64,000 bases of DNA from Actinoplanes sp. NBC_00393 (lineage in GTDB: Bacteria; Actinomycetota; Actinomycetes; Mycobacteriales; Micromonosporaceae): the NCBI RefSeq assembly GCF_036053395.1, contig NZ_CP107942.1, positions 6,466,501-6,530,500 of the forward strand. The letters run 5' to 3'. The translations under genes and the position numbers were made by a program. The notes under the pieces are model-generated. The model saw only the letters and a list, made by a program, of their open reading frames with translations. It searched no databases and was not told where the DNA came from. The first letter of the stretch is position 1. Each line of letters begins with the position of its first letter. Shown in pieces: positions 16,025-25,513 of this stretch.

Positions 16025-19000
16025 TCACAGGTGGTCGCGGGGACCCCTGTGGACAACTGTGCTTAACCGGTTCACTCGCGCCCGGAGGTTGCGGCCGGTG
16101 GCCAGGGCCACCAGGACGAGCACGGCCAGCACCGCCGCGCCCGCGGCGAGCAGCGCATCGGCTCCCGGTCGCGTCGGCAACGGCAGATCCGGCGGCTCGA
16201 GCCCGGCCAGCGGCAGCGCCCAGCCGGTCAGCTCCCACGCCAGCACGGCCACCGCTAGCCCCACGACGGCGGCGAAGACGACCAGCACCGGGTACGTCCA
16301 CAGCGTGGCCCGGTCAGCGGCGCCCCGGCTCAGCCCCTGAGCGCGCAACGCGGCCAGGTCCGCCACCCGCCGGGACCGGTCCACCGCAGCTGCGAGCACC
16401 AGCGCACCGGCTCCGAGCAGCACCGCCAGACCCCCGGCGAGCAGGTGGAACCAGAGCGCGAGCGCCGGACCCTGATGGTCCAGGGCCCGTGCCACCTGGG
16501 CGGACCGGGTGTCGACGAGCACGGTCAGGCCCTGCTCGGCGAACCGGTCCAGGACGTCGTCCGGCGCCGCCGCGTTGAGCCACACCTGCGGTATCTGCGC
16601 CTGCCCGCCGTCCACCGAGAGCCGGTCGGTGTACTCCAGGTCGGCGAGGACGGCGTACCGCCCCAGCTGGGGCACCGCGGGCAGCTCGGCGACCGGCGCG
16701 ACCACCAGGTCCTTCGCGTCCAGCCCGGTCACCACACGGTCCGTGGGCAGCCGGCCGGCGTGTGCCACCGGCAGCGGGTACGGCGTACCGGACGGATACA
16801 TCCACGTGCCCGCGGCAAGCCCCTCCGAGGCGTCCAGGTCGATCCGCAGCCCGCCGGGATCCGCCGTCAGCCGTCCGTTCTCGGGCATCCGCCACCGGCC
16901 GGGGTCGGCCAGCTGGTCCCGCGCGAGCACCGGCCGCACCGGGTTGATCGTCCCCAGTTCGTTGATCACGATCCGCGCGCGGATGCCGAGGGCGGTGCCG
17001 ATCGCGGTGAAGCCGATCCCGTTGAGGCGGCAGCCGTCCCGGCAGGTCGCCACCCGCTGCTGGTACGTCTGCCGCCCCTCCCGCACCTCGCCCAGCTGCA
17101 CCTGGGTGTCGCCGAGTCCGGTCACCGAGGAGAGCGCGAGGTTCAGCCGGATGCCCTTGCCCTCCTCCGGGAGTCCGCTGCCGGTGGCGACGACGTTGAT
17201 GTCGTCGCCCTTGAACACGAACGGGTCGGCAGCCGCCGGGCGCAGGTCCCGCGCCACCTCTCCGGCGTCGGGCGAACCGGCCGGCCAGGTGGCGACGGCG
17301 GCCAGCCGCTGGGAGTCCACGGCCAGACCGCCCGGTTGGTTCGCCCCGCCGTCGGGCAGGCGGACCGCGGCCATCGCGTACGCCCCCTCGGGGTCGGCCC
17401 GGCGCACCGCCTCGAGCAGCTGCGTACGGTAGACCGGCGCCACCGTCAGCACCCGGTCAGCACCGGTGCCCAGCTCCGCCTCGACCACCCGGCCACGCGC
17501 CGCGGCGTCCACCCCCGCCACCGCGAAGCCGACGACCGCGACCGTGGCCACGAGCAGCGCGAAGAGGCGTTCCGCACCGGGCCGCCGGGACAGCTGGAAC
17601 CCGGCCAGCGCGACTCCGGGCCGGCCACGGCTCAGGGCGCGGGCGGCGTACCGGGTGACGATCGGCAGGACGGCCCGGGCGGCGAGCAGGGCCAGCGCGA
17701 GGATCAGCAGCGCCGGGGCGAAGAGCCCGATGCCGGTCAGCGAGCCGTTGGAGAGGGACAGCTGCATTCCGGCGACCACGGCCAGGACCACCACGATCGC
17801 CTCGGTGAAGATCGCCCGGTGGGCGTTGCCGCGTACCGGGGTGCGCCGCAGCAGGGTCACGACCGGGCTGAGCAGCGGACGCCGCTGGGCCGCGACGGCG
17901 GCGATCAGGGCGGCCAGGGCGGCGGCCGGCGCGTATCGCAGGGACGACCAGCCGGGGTCCACGCCGACGCCCGGGAACCGGTTCGCCGCCACCGCGTTGA
18001 CCAGCAGTTGCCCGGCCAGGCAGCCGGCGACCGCGCCGATCGCGACGGCCACCAGGCTCTCCCCGGTCGCCAGCCACCAGCGCACCCACCAGCGCGGACC
18101 GCGCAGCGCGACCGCGGCCAGCTCGCTCTGCCGGCCCTGCGCGCCATAGCCGACCGCGAGGAAGATGCAGAAGCAGGCGAGCAGCACCAGCGGCACCGCG
18201 AGCACCGGCACCAGCAGTTGGGCCGAGGCGCGCCCGGCGTCGATCCGGTCGAGCAGCCGGGGCAGCTCGGTGCTGATCTGCAGGGACGAGCCGAGCTGTG
18301 TCGAGGTGGTGCGCAGCCGGTCCAGGCCGGCCCGCAGATCGTCGAGACGGTCGGCGTCCAGGGCGGCCGGCTCGGCGGTGCCGTCGATCGCCAGCTCGGT
18401 GTTGCCGTGGTCCATCGCGCGCAGGGTGGCGGCGTTGGTGAAGACCGGCTCGCCCGGCCCCAGCCCGTAGAGCGTGGTGAAGTAGCCGTGCGTCCCCCAG
18501 TACGCCGACTCGGCGTCCGCGGCCCGGTAGGTGCCTGCCACGGTGAGTTCCTTGGGGATGCCGTCCGGGATGTAACCGGGATCGCGCGGGTCCGCGTTGT
18601 AGATCGCCGAGGTCAGCTTGATCAGGTCGCCGGCGGCCAGGTCGAGCCGCTTCGCGGTGTGCTCACCGAGGAGCACGTCGCCCTCGCCGGCCAGGCAGCG
18701 GCCGGTCAGGACCTGCACGTGCACGCAGACGTTCTGACGGAACACCAGGCGGGAGGCGTACTGCTTGTCGGGCTCGATGCCGACCGTCGGGTACTCGCTC
18801 GAGTTCACGTAGGTGAAGCCGGGCAGCTGCACCAGGGCCTCCGCCACGTCGGTGAAGTCGACCGAGGGGCCTTCCACCACGTCCTGCGTGCGTTCGTTCT
18901 GGCGGGCGCTCACCGTGAGCCCGAGCTCGGCGGGGACGGCGGTGGCGATCTGCCCGGCCGCGACGGCCCGGTCCACGGCGGCCAGGTAGGCCGGCGCGGC

Positions 19001-19093
19001 CACCGCCGAGGCGACCGCGAGCAGCGCCAGCAGGGCGAGCGTGACGGCCTGCCCGCGCCGGGACCAGACCATGGCCAGCACCAGCGAGATCAC
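16025..19093 (-). CDS. Giant FtsX-like ABC permease C (paralogue of 9978-13001)
   Basis: A 1022-residue permease with the same architecture and closely similar sequence to permease A: N-terminus MISLVLAMVWSRRGQAVTL, outer-domain cysteines NVCVHVQVLTGRCLAGEGD, central helices, then CRDGCRLNG in the second outer domain, and a C-terminal helix triplet. Its ATG overlaps the stop of permease D by four bases. It ends with a longer tail (RNLRARVNRLSTVVHR) than A. Expected partner is permease D, giving a second heterodimer. Confidence 0.88.
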   Translation of the reverse strand: MISLVLAMVWSRRGQAVTLALLALLAVASAVAAPAYLAAVDRAVAAGQIATAVPAELGLTVSARQNERTQDVVEGPSVDFTDVAEALVQLPGFTYVNSSEYPTVGIEPDKQYASRLVFRQNVCVHVQVLTGRCLAGEGDVLLGEHTAKRLDLAAGDLIKLTSAIYNADPRDPGYIPDGIPKELTVAGTYRAADAESAYWGTHGYFTTLYGLGPGEPVFTNAATLRAMDHGNTELAIDGTAEPAALDADRLDDLRAGLDRLRTTSTQLGSSLQISTELPRLLDRIDAGRASAQLLVPVLAVPLVLLACFCIFLAVGYGAQGRQSELAAVALRGPRWWVRWWLATGESLVAVAIGAVAGCLAGQLLVNAVAANRFPGVGVDPGWSSLRYAPAAALAALIAAVAAQRRPLLSPVVTLLRRTPVRGNAHRAIFTEAIVVVLAVVAGMQLSLSNGSLTGIGLFAPALLILALALLAARAVLPIVTRYAARALSRGRPGVALAGFQLSRRPGAERLFALLVATVAVVGFAVAGVDAAARGRVVEAELGTGADRVLTVAPVYRTQLLEAVRRADPEGAYAMAAVRLPDGGANQPGGLAVDSQRLAAVATWPAGSPDAGEVARDLRPAAADPFVFKGDDINVVATGSGLPEEGKGIRLNLALSSVTGLGDTQVQLGEVREGRQTYQQRVATCRDGCRLNGIGFTAIGTALGIRARIVINELGTINPVRPVLARDQLADPGRWRMPENGRLTADPGGLRIDLDASEGLAAGTWMYPSGTPYPLPVAHAGRLPTDRVVTGLDAKDLVVAPVAELPAVPQLGRYAVLADLEYTDRLSVDGGQAQIPQVWLNAAAPDDVLDRFAEQGLTVLVDTRSAQVARALDHQGPALALWFHLLAGGLAVLLGAGALVLAAAVDRSRRVADLAALRAQGLSRGAADRATLWTYPVLVVFAAVVGLAVAVLAWELTGWALPLAGLEPPDLPLPTRPGADALLAAGAAVLAVLVLVALATGRNLRARVNRLSTVVHRGPRDHL

Positions 19094-22074
19094 GAGTCAC
19101 CCCCGCGGAGCCGCCGGACCAGCGGCAGGGCCGCGAGCCACCCGGTCACGCCGAGCACGACCGCGGCCACCAGGGCGGCCCCGGCGAGCGTCGAGGCGTT
19201 CAGCGTGGCCGGTGGCGGCAGCACCGACCAGCCGTCGGTGAACGGTGGCAGCTCGATCCCGACCAGCGGCGTGGCCAGCAATCCGGCCAGCAGGCCACCG
19301 ATCAGCCCGGCCGCGACCGGGACGGCGACCCCGGCGTACCCGGTGGCGACCGCGGCCCGGGCCGGCAGTCCCTGCCGGCGCAACGCCCGGAACTGCCCGG
19401 CCAGGGTGTCCTTGTCGACCGCGGCAGCCACCGCGACCGCGGCCGCCGCGAGCAGCAGCGCGGCCACGCCGGCCAGCATCCCGAACCGGGCGACCGCGGC
19501 CGGGCCCTGGTCACCGAGCTCCGCGGAGCGCCGGCTGATCGACTCGTCCGAGATCACGTCGAGGCCCGCGGCGGTCAGGTCGCCGACCAGGCCGGGCCGG
19601 GCGCCGGCGGCGAGCCAGACCTGAAGATCACCAGGTGGGTCGGCCTCCGCGGCCAGCCGCCGGGTCGCTTCCAGATCCACCAGTACGCCCACCCGCCCGA
19701 GAACCGGCAACACGCTCGTCCCGCCGGCCGGCCGGACCGGGATCGTCCCGCCTCCGAACGAGAAGAGCGACGGATCGTCGAGCCGCCATGTCTCCGGCCG
19801 CGGGCCCACCGGCACCACCGGCAACGGCAGCTCGATGTCCACCGCCCACGCCGCGACACCCATCTGCGGCAGCTCGGTGGCGTTCCGGTCGCCGCCGAGC
19901 CGCAGGACCCCGTCGGCCGCGGAGACGTCCAGACTCGCGCCGTTGTTGGCGGTCCGCCACCGGCCGATGTCCCCGAGCTGGGCCGTGGTCAGGATCGGCG
20001 CCGGCGGGTCCTGCTGGTCGAGAGCCCGTACGCCGACCGAGGTTCCGTACGACGGCGGCCCGGACCGGACCTCGTCCACCGGCCGGGTCAATTCCCAGCG
20101 CACCACCCGGCAGCCCGGAGCGCCCGTGCACCCGGCCACCCGCGCGACGACCGTGCTCTCCCCCTGTCGCATCACCCCGAACCGTGCGATCACCGGCGCC
20201 CCGGTCGCCTCGTGCTGCAGGTAGAGCGTGAGCGCCACCGTGCCGTCGCCCGCCTTGCTCACCCGGGCGGCCAGCCGCTCACCGGTGACCAGCGGGAACT
20301 CGCCCGTCCGGCGCTCCGGCACAGCCAGGATCGGCTGCTGGCCGGTGACCGCCGCATACCGGGCGCTGTCCACCGCGAGCACCGGCAGGGTGTTGTCGGT
20401 GTCCACCGCGACGGCCATCGCCTGCCGCCCGTCCGGATCAGCGGTGCGCACGGCGTGCACCAGAGCTGTCCGGTTCGGCGCCTGCACGGTGAGGACACGC
20501 TGTGCGCCCAGTTCGGCCGTGCTGCGCTGCTCGCGGGCGAGCCGGTCCCCGTTCCAGGCGCCGGCCGCCGTCACGAACAGCGCCACCGCGACCACGATCA
20601 GGGCGAAGACCCGGTCGGTGCCGGGTTGCCGGGCCACCCGTACGGCGGTGAGGCCGAACCGCAGCCGTCCGGCCCGCAGCCCCGCGCTGCCGGCCCGGCC
20701 CGCCGCCCGGCTCACCAGCCGGGCGAACAGCAGGCCCACGGCCAGCGCGAACAGTCCCGGCGCGGCCATCGCCAGCCCGCTGTCCGGACCGCCGGTGCGC
20801 GCCTGGTAGACCGCCGCGACGGCGACCGCGATCAGGACCAGGTCGGCGAGCCCGGACCACCAGTCGCCGCGGCCGCCGGACGCCCGTTGCAGCAGCTCGA
20901 GGACCGGCCGCCGCAGCACCGCCACTTCCACCGCACCCAGCACGAGCAGGCCACCGACCAGCACCGCGGCCACCGCCGCAGCGGACAGCAGCAGCGCCTG
21001 CTGCTGCCCGGCCGCGAAGGTCACCGGACCGGCCAGCCACCTGGCCAGCAGATAGCCCACCGGGGCCCCGGCCAGCGCGCCCACCAGCAGCGGCAGCAGA
21101 TGCTGACCCCAGACCAGCCGCAACGTACGCAACCGCCCGACCCCGCGCAGCTTCAGCAGAGCCACGTCGGGCCGCCGGTCGCGCCCGGTGTACCGGCCGG
21201 CCAGCCCGATCGCGAACCAGGTGAGGATCAGGGTCTGCACCGCCGCGACGGTGACGCCGTCGCGGATCGTGAACCTGTTCCGGGCCATCGAGTCGAGCAG
21301 CGGCCCCGCGCTGGTGACCAGGCGCAGGCGGTCGCCGGTGAACGACTCGTCGGCCCGGCGCAGGGTGTCCCGCAGGTCGAAGCCGCCCTCGCCACGGAGC
21401 AGCCCGGCGGGCAGGCTGGCGTCGTAGGTCAGCGTCGGCGTCCGCAGCAGGTTGTGGGTGAACGTCTCCGCCGGTGTGAAGGCCGGATCCAGTCCGGTGT
21501 CGGCCCGGAACATCGGGTTGTTCCAGTACAGGCTGTCGGGTTCCAGCAGCGTGAACCGGGCGACGACGCGCAACCGGACCGGCTCGCTGTTGGAGGTGGA
21601 GCGCAGCACCAGCGGGTCGCCGGGACCGATCCCGAGCCGCAGCGCCGACTCCTGGCTGATCGCGGCCTCGCCGGGAGCGGAGGGGCAGGGTCCGTCCAGG
21701 CGTACGTGTTCGCAGAACTGCTCGCGGTAGGCGGCCGGCATCACCACGTCGGTCGACCCGCTGTGCACGTTCAGCGGGACCACGCCGCCGTACACCGGCT
21801 CGTCGAGGGCGAGCGGCAGCCGGTCGCGGACCGTCCTGGTGAACTGCTCGATCGCGCCCGGCAGGTCGCCGCCGGTGTCGGCGCCCTGGCGGACCGAGAT
21901 CGCGCGCTGCTTGGCCTGCACCGACGCCAGGTCGACGGCGGTGGCCCGCTCGGTGGCGGCCGCGGCGTACCAGGGGCCGGCCGCCGCGACCGCGGCGGCC
22001 ACCGCCGTCAGCACCATGATGGTCAGCGCCTGCGCGGTCCGGGCTCGTACCGCGCCGAGAACGAGCGCAAGCAT
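19090..22074 (-). CDS. Giant FtsX-like ABC permease D (paralogue of 12998-16006)
   Basis: A 994-residue permease, first of the four in transcription order, with the good ribosome-binding site GGGAGGG just before its ATG. The layout matches permease B: N-terminal helix (ALTIMVLTAVAAAVAAAG), FCEHVRLDGPCPSAPGEAAISQES in the first outer domain, a central helix cluster, CTGAPGCRVVRWE in the second outer domain and three terminal helices. The CorA gene ends 25 nt upstream on the same strand, so the operon promoter is either in that short gap or upstream of corA. B and D are each other's closest relatives here, as are A and C. Confidence 0.88.
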   Translation of the reverse strand: MLALVLGAVRARTAQALTIMVLTAVAAAVAAAGPWYAAAATERATAVDLASVQAKQRAISVRQGADTGGDLPGAIEQFTRTVRDRLPLALDEPVYGGVVPLNVHSGSTDVVMPAAYREQFCEHVRLDGPCPSAPGEAAISQESALRLGIGPGDPLVLRSTSNSEPVRLRVVARFTLLEPDSLYWNNPMFRADTGLDPAFTPAETFTHNLLRTPTLTYDASLPAGLLRGEGGFDLRDTLRRADESFTGDRLRLVTSAGPLLDSMARNRFTIRDGVTVAAVQTLILTWFAIGLAGRYTGRDRRPDVALLKLRGVGRLRTLRLVWGQHLLPLLVGALAGAPVGYLLARWLAGPVTFAAGQQQALLLSAAAVAAVLVGGLLVLGAVEVAVLRRPVLELLQRASGGRGDWWSGLADLVLIAVAVAAVYQARTGGPDSGLAMAAPGLFALAVGLLFARLVSRAAGRAGSAGLRAGRLRFGLTAVRVARQPGTDRVFALIVVAVALFVTAAGAWNGDRLAREQRSTAELGAQRVLTVQAPNRTALVHAVRTADPDGRQAMAVAVDTDNTLPVLAVDSARYAAVTGQQPILAVPERRTGEFPLVTGERLAARVSKAGDGTVALTLYLQHEATGAPVIARFGVMRQGESTVVARVAGCTGAPGCRVVRWELTRPVDEVRSGPPSYGTSVGVRALDQQDPPAPILTTAQLGDIGRWRTANNGASLDVSAADGVLRLGGDRNATELPQMGVAAWAVDIELPLPVVPVGPRPETWRLDDPSLFSFGGGTIPVRPAGGTSVLPVLGRVGVLVDLEATRRLAAEADPPGDLQVWLAAGARPGLVGDLTAAGLDVISDESISRRSAELGDQGPAAVARFGMLAGVAALLLAAAAVAVAAAVDKDTLAGQFRALRRQGLPARAAVATGYAGVAVPVAAGLIGGLLAGLLATPLVGIELPPFTDGWSVLPPPATLNASTLAGAALVAAVVLGVTGWLAALPLVRRLRGGDS

Positions 22075-22099
22075 CCACCCTCCCCGATTTGCAGGGAGG

Positions 22100-23098
22100 T
22101 TACAGCCAGCCGCGGTGTTTCAGATACCCGTAGAGACCGATCGCGGACGTAACAATGAGGACACTGCTCGCCAGGAACCCCCAGCGGTTGTCGTATCCGG
22201 GGTACGGCAGGTTCTGCCCGAAGAAGCCGGTGAGCGCGGTCGGCACCGCGATGATCGCGGCCCAGGCGGCGAGCTTGCGGGTGACCTGGTTGAGCACGTT
22301 GCTCTGCTCGGTGGAGTCGGCGTCGAGCAGCTCGGTGATCCGGGTCCGGGCGTGCTCGGTCAGCTCGACGGTCCGCTGGGCCTGGTCCGCGACGTCCCGG
22401 TAATAAGCCCGCAGATGGTCGTTGACCAGCTCGATCTCGGCCTTGTCGAGCTGGTCGATCACCTCCGGCATCGGCGCGACGGCCCGGTGCAGGTTGGCCA
22501 GGCACTTGCGCAGCGCGAACCCGTAGAGCCGGGCCGCCCGGGGCGCGCCACCCTCCTCGAGCAGCTGGTCCTCGGCGCCGTCCATCGCCTCGTCGATCGC
22601 CCGGGCGGTCGCGTACTGGCTGTCCACGGCGACGTCGAGCAGGCCGTAGACCAGGAAGTTGACGCCGCCGAGGGCGCCGAGCTCCGGGTCCTTGTCCCAG
22701 CGGGCGATCAGCAGGTCACTGTCACCGGGCGACTTGTGCACGGTGATCAGCGCCCGCTTCGTGACGAACGCGCTGATCTCGATCTTGCGAAGCTCCGCCG
22801 TGCTCGGGCCCCCGTGGAACCGGACGGCGTAGAGGTTGACGAAGATGTGGTCGGCGTACCGGTCGATCTTGGGGCGCTGGTGGTCCTCGACGGCGTCCTC
22901 GACGGCCAGCGGGTGCAGCCCGAACTCGGCGGCCACCGCCTCCAGGTCGGCCAGGCCGGGAGAGAACAGATCCAGCCAGGCCACCGCGTCCGGGTGATCG
23001 CGGAGCAGAGCGGCCGTCTCGGCCGCCGGAAAGTCCTCCGCGATCACCCGGCCGGCCTCGTAGAGGCGGGTCCGGACGGGACAGGAAGGTGCGGTCAC
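22100..23098 (-). CDS. corA: CorA-family divalent-cation channel
   Basis: A 332-residue protein: a large N-terminal cytoplasmic alpha/beta domain with coiled-coil region (about residues 1-260), then two C-terminal membrane helices. The loop between them, which normally holds the selectivity motif YGMN, reads FFGQNLPYPGYDNRWGF, so Met is replaced by Gln. This GQN form is, as far as I know, common among actinobacterial CorA-like proteins, and the transported ion (Mg2+, Co2+ or Zn2+) cannot be assigned from it. The charged tail KHRGWL after the last helix is typical. It lies just upstream of the permease run. Confidence 0.88.
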   Translation of the reverse strand: MTAPSCPVRTRLYEAGRVIAEDFPAAETAALLRDHPDAVAWLDLFSPGLADLEAVAAEFGLHPLAVEDAVEDHQRPKIDRYADHIFVNLYAVRFHGGPSTAELRKIEISAFVTKRALITVHKSPGDSDLLIARWDKDPELGALGGVNFLVYGLLDVAVDSQYATARAIDEAMDGAEDQLLEEGGAPRAARLYGFALRKCLANLHRAVAPMPEVIDQLDKAEIELVNDHLRAYYRDVADQAQRTVELTEHARTRITELLDADSTEQSNVLNQVTRKLAAWAAIIAVPTALTGFFGQNLPYPGYDNRWGFLASSVLIVTSAIGLYGYLKHRGWL

Positions 23099-23117
23099 CG
23101 GACCACAGTAGGACCGG

Positions 23118-24557
23118 TCAGACGGCTTCGAGCACCCGCTCCTCGGTCGGCTCCGGGCGGCGTCCGCGGCGCAGCATCCAGAGGCTGACCGGCACCCCGA
23201 CCGCCACCAGCACCGCGGCGACGACCAGCGAGAACTGGTAGCCCTCCAGGAAGCGGTGCATCTCGGAGCCGCTGGCGGCGTTCGCCCGATTGGTCAGGAT
23301 GGCGCCGAGCACGGTCACGCCGAGCAGGCCGAACACCTCACGGGACACGTTCAGCATCCCGGACGCGATCCCGGCGCGCTCGGGCGGCAGCGCGTCGACC
23401 ACCACGGTGTTGAGCGGGATGAGCAGGCCGCCGCCGACGCCGTACAGCGCGAACCAGGGCAGCAGGTCGAGGTAGGTGGTGCCCTCGCCGTACTGGGCGA
23501 TGCCGCCGATCGCCGCGGCCATCACGGCCAGACCGAAAGCGGTCACCCGGGCCACGCCGAAACGCATCTCCAGGCGCGGCGCCAGGACCGCGCCGACCGC
23601 CGTGATGATCGCCATCGGGATGAACGCGGCGCCCGCGCCGGTCGGCGAGAAACCGAGCACGTTCTGCAGGTAGATCGCCATGTAGAAGTAGATCCCGAAG
23701 ACACCGAACGCCCACAGGCCCATCGCCAGCAGCCCGCCGGTGAACATCCGCGAGCGGAAGAACGCGAGGTCGACCATCGAGTCGGCGTTGCGGCTCTGCA
23801 CGATCACGAACGCCACCGCCGCTGCCGCGGCCACCCCGAAGGACCCGAGGATCAGCGGCGAGGTCCAGCCTTCCGCGTCACCCTCGATCAGGGCGTACGT
23901 GAGCGCGAACAGGGACACCGACGACGCGGCCAGCCCGGCCGGGTCCAGTCGCCGCAGCGCCCGGGTGAGCCCGGCCGTCCGTTTCGCCGCGCCGTGCCCG
24001 GCCGGGACGCTGAACAGCGTCAGGGCCAGTGTCGCCACGCCGATCGGCAGGTTGATCAGGAAGATCCAGCCCCAGGAGACGTGTTCGCTGAGCACCCCGC
24101 CGGTGAACGGGCCGACCGCCAGAGCAAGGGCGCCGACGCCGCCCCAGACGCCGATGGCCGTACCCCGCTCCTTGGGGTCCGGGAAGAGTTCCTGAAGCAG
24201 CGCCAGCGATGCCGGCGCGAGCAGCGCCGCGCCGACCCCCTGGAGCGCCCGCGCGCCGATCAGCAGCGCCTGGGTGTCCGCGAGGCCGGCCGCCACCGAC
24301 GCCGCGGTGAAGATCACCAGGCCGGACAGGAACGCGAGCCGGGTGCCGAGCACGTCCGCGATGCGGCCGCCGGCCAGCAGCAGACCGGCGAAGACCAGGA
24401 TGTACGCGCTGGTGATCCACTCCAGTCCGGCGATGCTCAGACCGAGATCCCGCTGGATGCTGGGCAGCGCCACGTTGACGACGTTGTTGTCCAGATACGT
24501 CATGAAGGTGCCGAGCGCCACTGCGACGAGCGCCCACCACCGACGGTTCTTCTCCAC
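23118..24557 (-). CDS. MFS drug/proton antiporter, DHA2 family (14 helices)
   Basis: A 479-residue transporter with about 14 membrane helices. The N-terminal TFMTYLDNNVVNVALPSIQRDLG and motif A-like GGRIADVLGTR are diagnostic of the DHA2 (EmrB/QacA) subfamily of proton-driven multidrug exporters. I choose the GTG start reading VEKNRRWW because GGGGAGA stands five bases before it; an upstream start would run through the operator. It is divergent from a TetR-family gene with a shared palindromic operator, the classic arrangement of a self-regulated efflux pump. The substrate is unknown. Confidence 0.9.
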   Translation of the reverse strand: MEKNRRWWALVAVALGTFMTYLDNNVVNVALPSIQRDLGLSIAGLEWITSAYILVFAGLLLAGGRIADVLGTRLAFLSGLVIFTAASVAAGLADTQALLIGARALQGVGAALLAPASLALLQELFPDPKERGTAIGVWGGVGALALAVGPFTGGVLSEHVSWGWIFLINLPIGVATLALTLFSVPAGHGAAKRTAGLTRALRRLDPAGLAASSVSLFALTYALIEGDAEGWTSPLILGSFGVAAAAAVAFVIVQSRNADSMVDLAFFRSRMFTGGLLAMGLWAFGVFGIYFYMAIYLQNVLGFSPTGAGAAFIPMAIITAVGAVLAPRLEMRFGVARVTAFGLAVMAAAIGGIAQYGEGTTYLDLLPWFALYGVGGGLLIPLNTVVVDALPPERAGIASGMLNVSREVFGLLGVTVLGAILTNRANAASGSEMHRFLEGYQFSLVVAAVLVAVGVPVSLWMLRRGRRPEPTEERVLEAV

Positions 24558-24585
24558 TTGATCTCCCCCTGTACGGCGTCCATGT

Positions 24586-24625
24586 ACAACGTACATGTAC
24601 CTCGTACATGAGACCTGTACGTTGT
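24586..24625. promoter_or_regulatory. Nested operator between MFS and TetR genes
   Basis: CATGTAC-CTC-GTACATG (24594-24610) is a perfect 7-bp inverted repeat with a 3-bp centre. It overlaps an outer perfect 10-bp inverted repeat ACAACGTACA (24586-24595) / TGTACGTTGT (24616-24625). It covers the promoter region of both divergent genes, as expected for TetR autoregulation. Confidence 0.75.
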
Positions 24626-24636
24626 ATGGTTGTCAA

Positions 24637-25299
24637 GTGACGGGTGAACGACTGAGCAAGGCCGCCGTGGCCGACCGCGCGCTGCGCCTGGCCGACGGGG
24701 AGGGCCCCGAGGCGGTCACCGTCCGTCGCCTCGCCAAGGAGCTCGGCGTCACCCCGATGGCGCTCTACTGGCACTTCAAGAACAAGGACGAGCTGCTGCT
24801 CGGCATGGTCGACCACGCGCTGTCCGGGGTTCGCGCCGACCAGACCGCCGGTGACTCCTGGCCGAAACGGCTACGCGCCGTGGTCGACGCCGTGGCCGGT
24901 GTGCTGCGGGCGCACCCGTCGCTGCCCGTCCTCCTGCACGCGGTCGACAAGACCCGGACGGAGAGCTTCAACCGCGCGACGAACGACACGCTCGCCCTGC
25001 TGAGCGACGCCGGGTTCACCGTCGAAGAGGGGTACTGGGTCGCGTCGTACCTGTTGAATGGCTGCATCGGCATGGTCAGCGGGCAGCCGGGCTGCCCACC
25101 CGGGATGCCGGCCGAGCAGGAGCCGGAGTGGCGGCGGCAGAAGCGGCTTCAGCTCGAAGCGATGCCGGCCGACCGCTACCCGATGATGATCGAGCTCGCC
25201 GCGTCCTACCGGGACGAGCCGGACCTCGACCGCTACTACGCGTTCTACACCGACCTGCTGGTCGCCGGCGTCGAGGCGATGGCCGCCGCCAAGCGGTAG
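24637..25299 (+). CDS. TetR-family repressor of the adjacent MFS pump
   Basis: A 220-residue regulator starting at a GTG (VTGERLSK). The N-terminal HTH reads VTVRRLAKELGVTPMALYWHFKNKDELL, the form seen in tetracycline-repressor-like proteins, followed by an all-helical ligand-binding C-terminal domain of TetR_C type. The start lies about 10 bases after the outer operator arm, with no obvious Shine-Dalgarno sequence, so the transcript may be leaderless. By position and operator it should repress itself and the DHA2 pump and release DNA on binding a pump substrate (inference). Confidence 0.9.
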   Translation: MTGERLSKAAVADRALRLADGEGPEAVTVRRLAKELGVTPMALYWHFKNKDELLLGMVDHALSGVRADQTAGDSWPKRLRAVVDAVAGVLRAHPSLPVLLHAVDKTRTESFNRATNDTLALLSDAGFTVEEGYWVASYLLNGCIGMVSGQPGCPPGMPAEQEPEWRRQKRLQLEAMPADRYPMMIELAASYRDEPDLDRYYAFYTDLLVAGVEAMAAAKR

Positions 25300-25388
25300 C
25301 CGACAGATCGTCACCCATCATTGCAAGCTCATAGCCGTCTATTTCGGCTGCATCTTTTTGCAAAGGCATGACAGGTCTTCCAGTGCAT

Positions 25389-25400
25389 GCAAGAACTTGC
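25389..25400. promoter_or_regulatory. Operator-like inverted repeat GCAAG-AA-CTTGC before the amylase
   Basis: A perfect 5-bp inverted repeat about 115 bases upstream of the amylase start. More TTGCAA-type half-sites occur at 25322-25327 and 25355-25360. Repeated TTGC/GCAA motifs are associated with LacI-family MalR control of Streptomyces amylase genes, so this is a candidate MalR-type site. Confidence 0.5.
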
Positions 25401-25513
25401 TAGCGTCCGGCACATGTGAACGCGGGATTACCGCTTCGCTAAGCCCGTGCATCCCCGGCAACAGCACGTCCACACCAACAGCGCCGTCCCCCTAGCTCGA
25501 CGGAGGCTCCGCC

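Noticed and set aside
10293..19624. Very long plus-strand open frames (about 800 to 1060 codons) opposite the permeases
   Set aside because: They are antisense to clearly homologous permease genes, rich in Arg/His/Gly/Pro/Gln, and show no domain or start signal.
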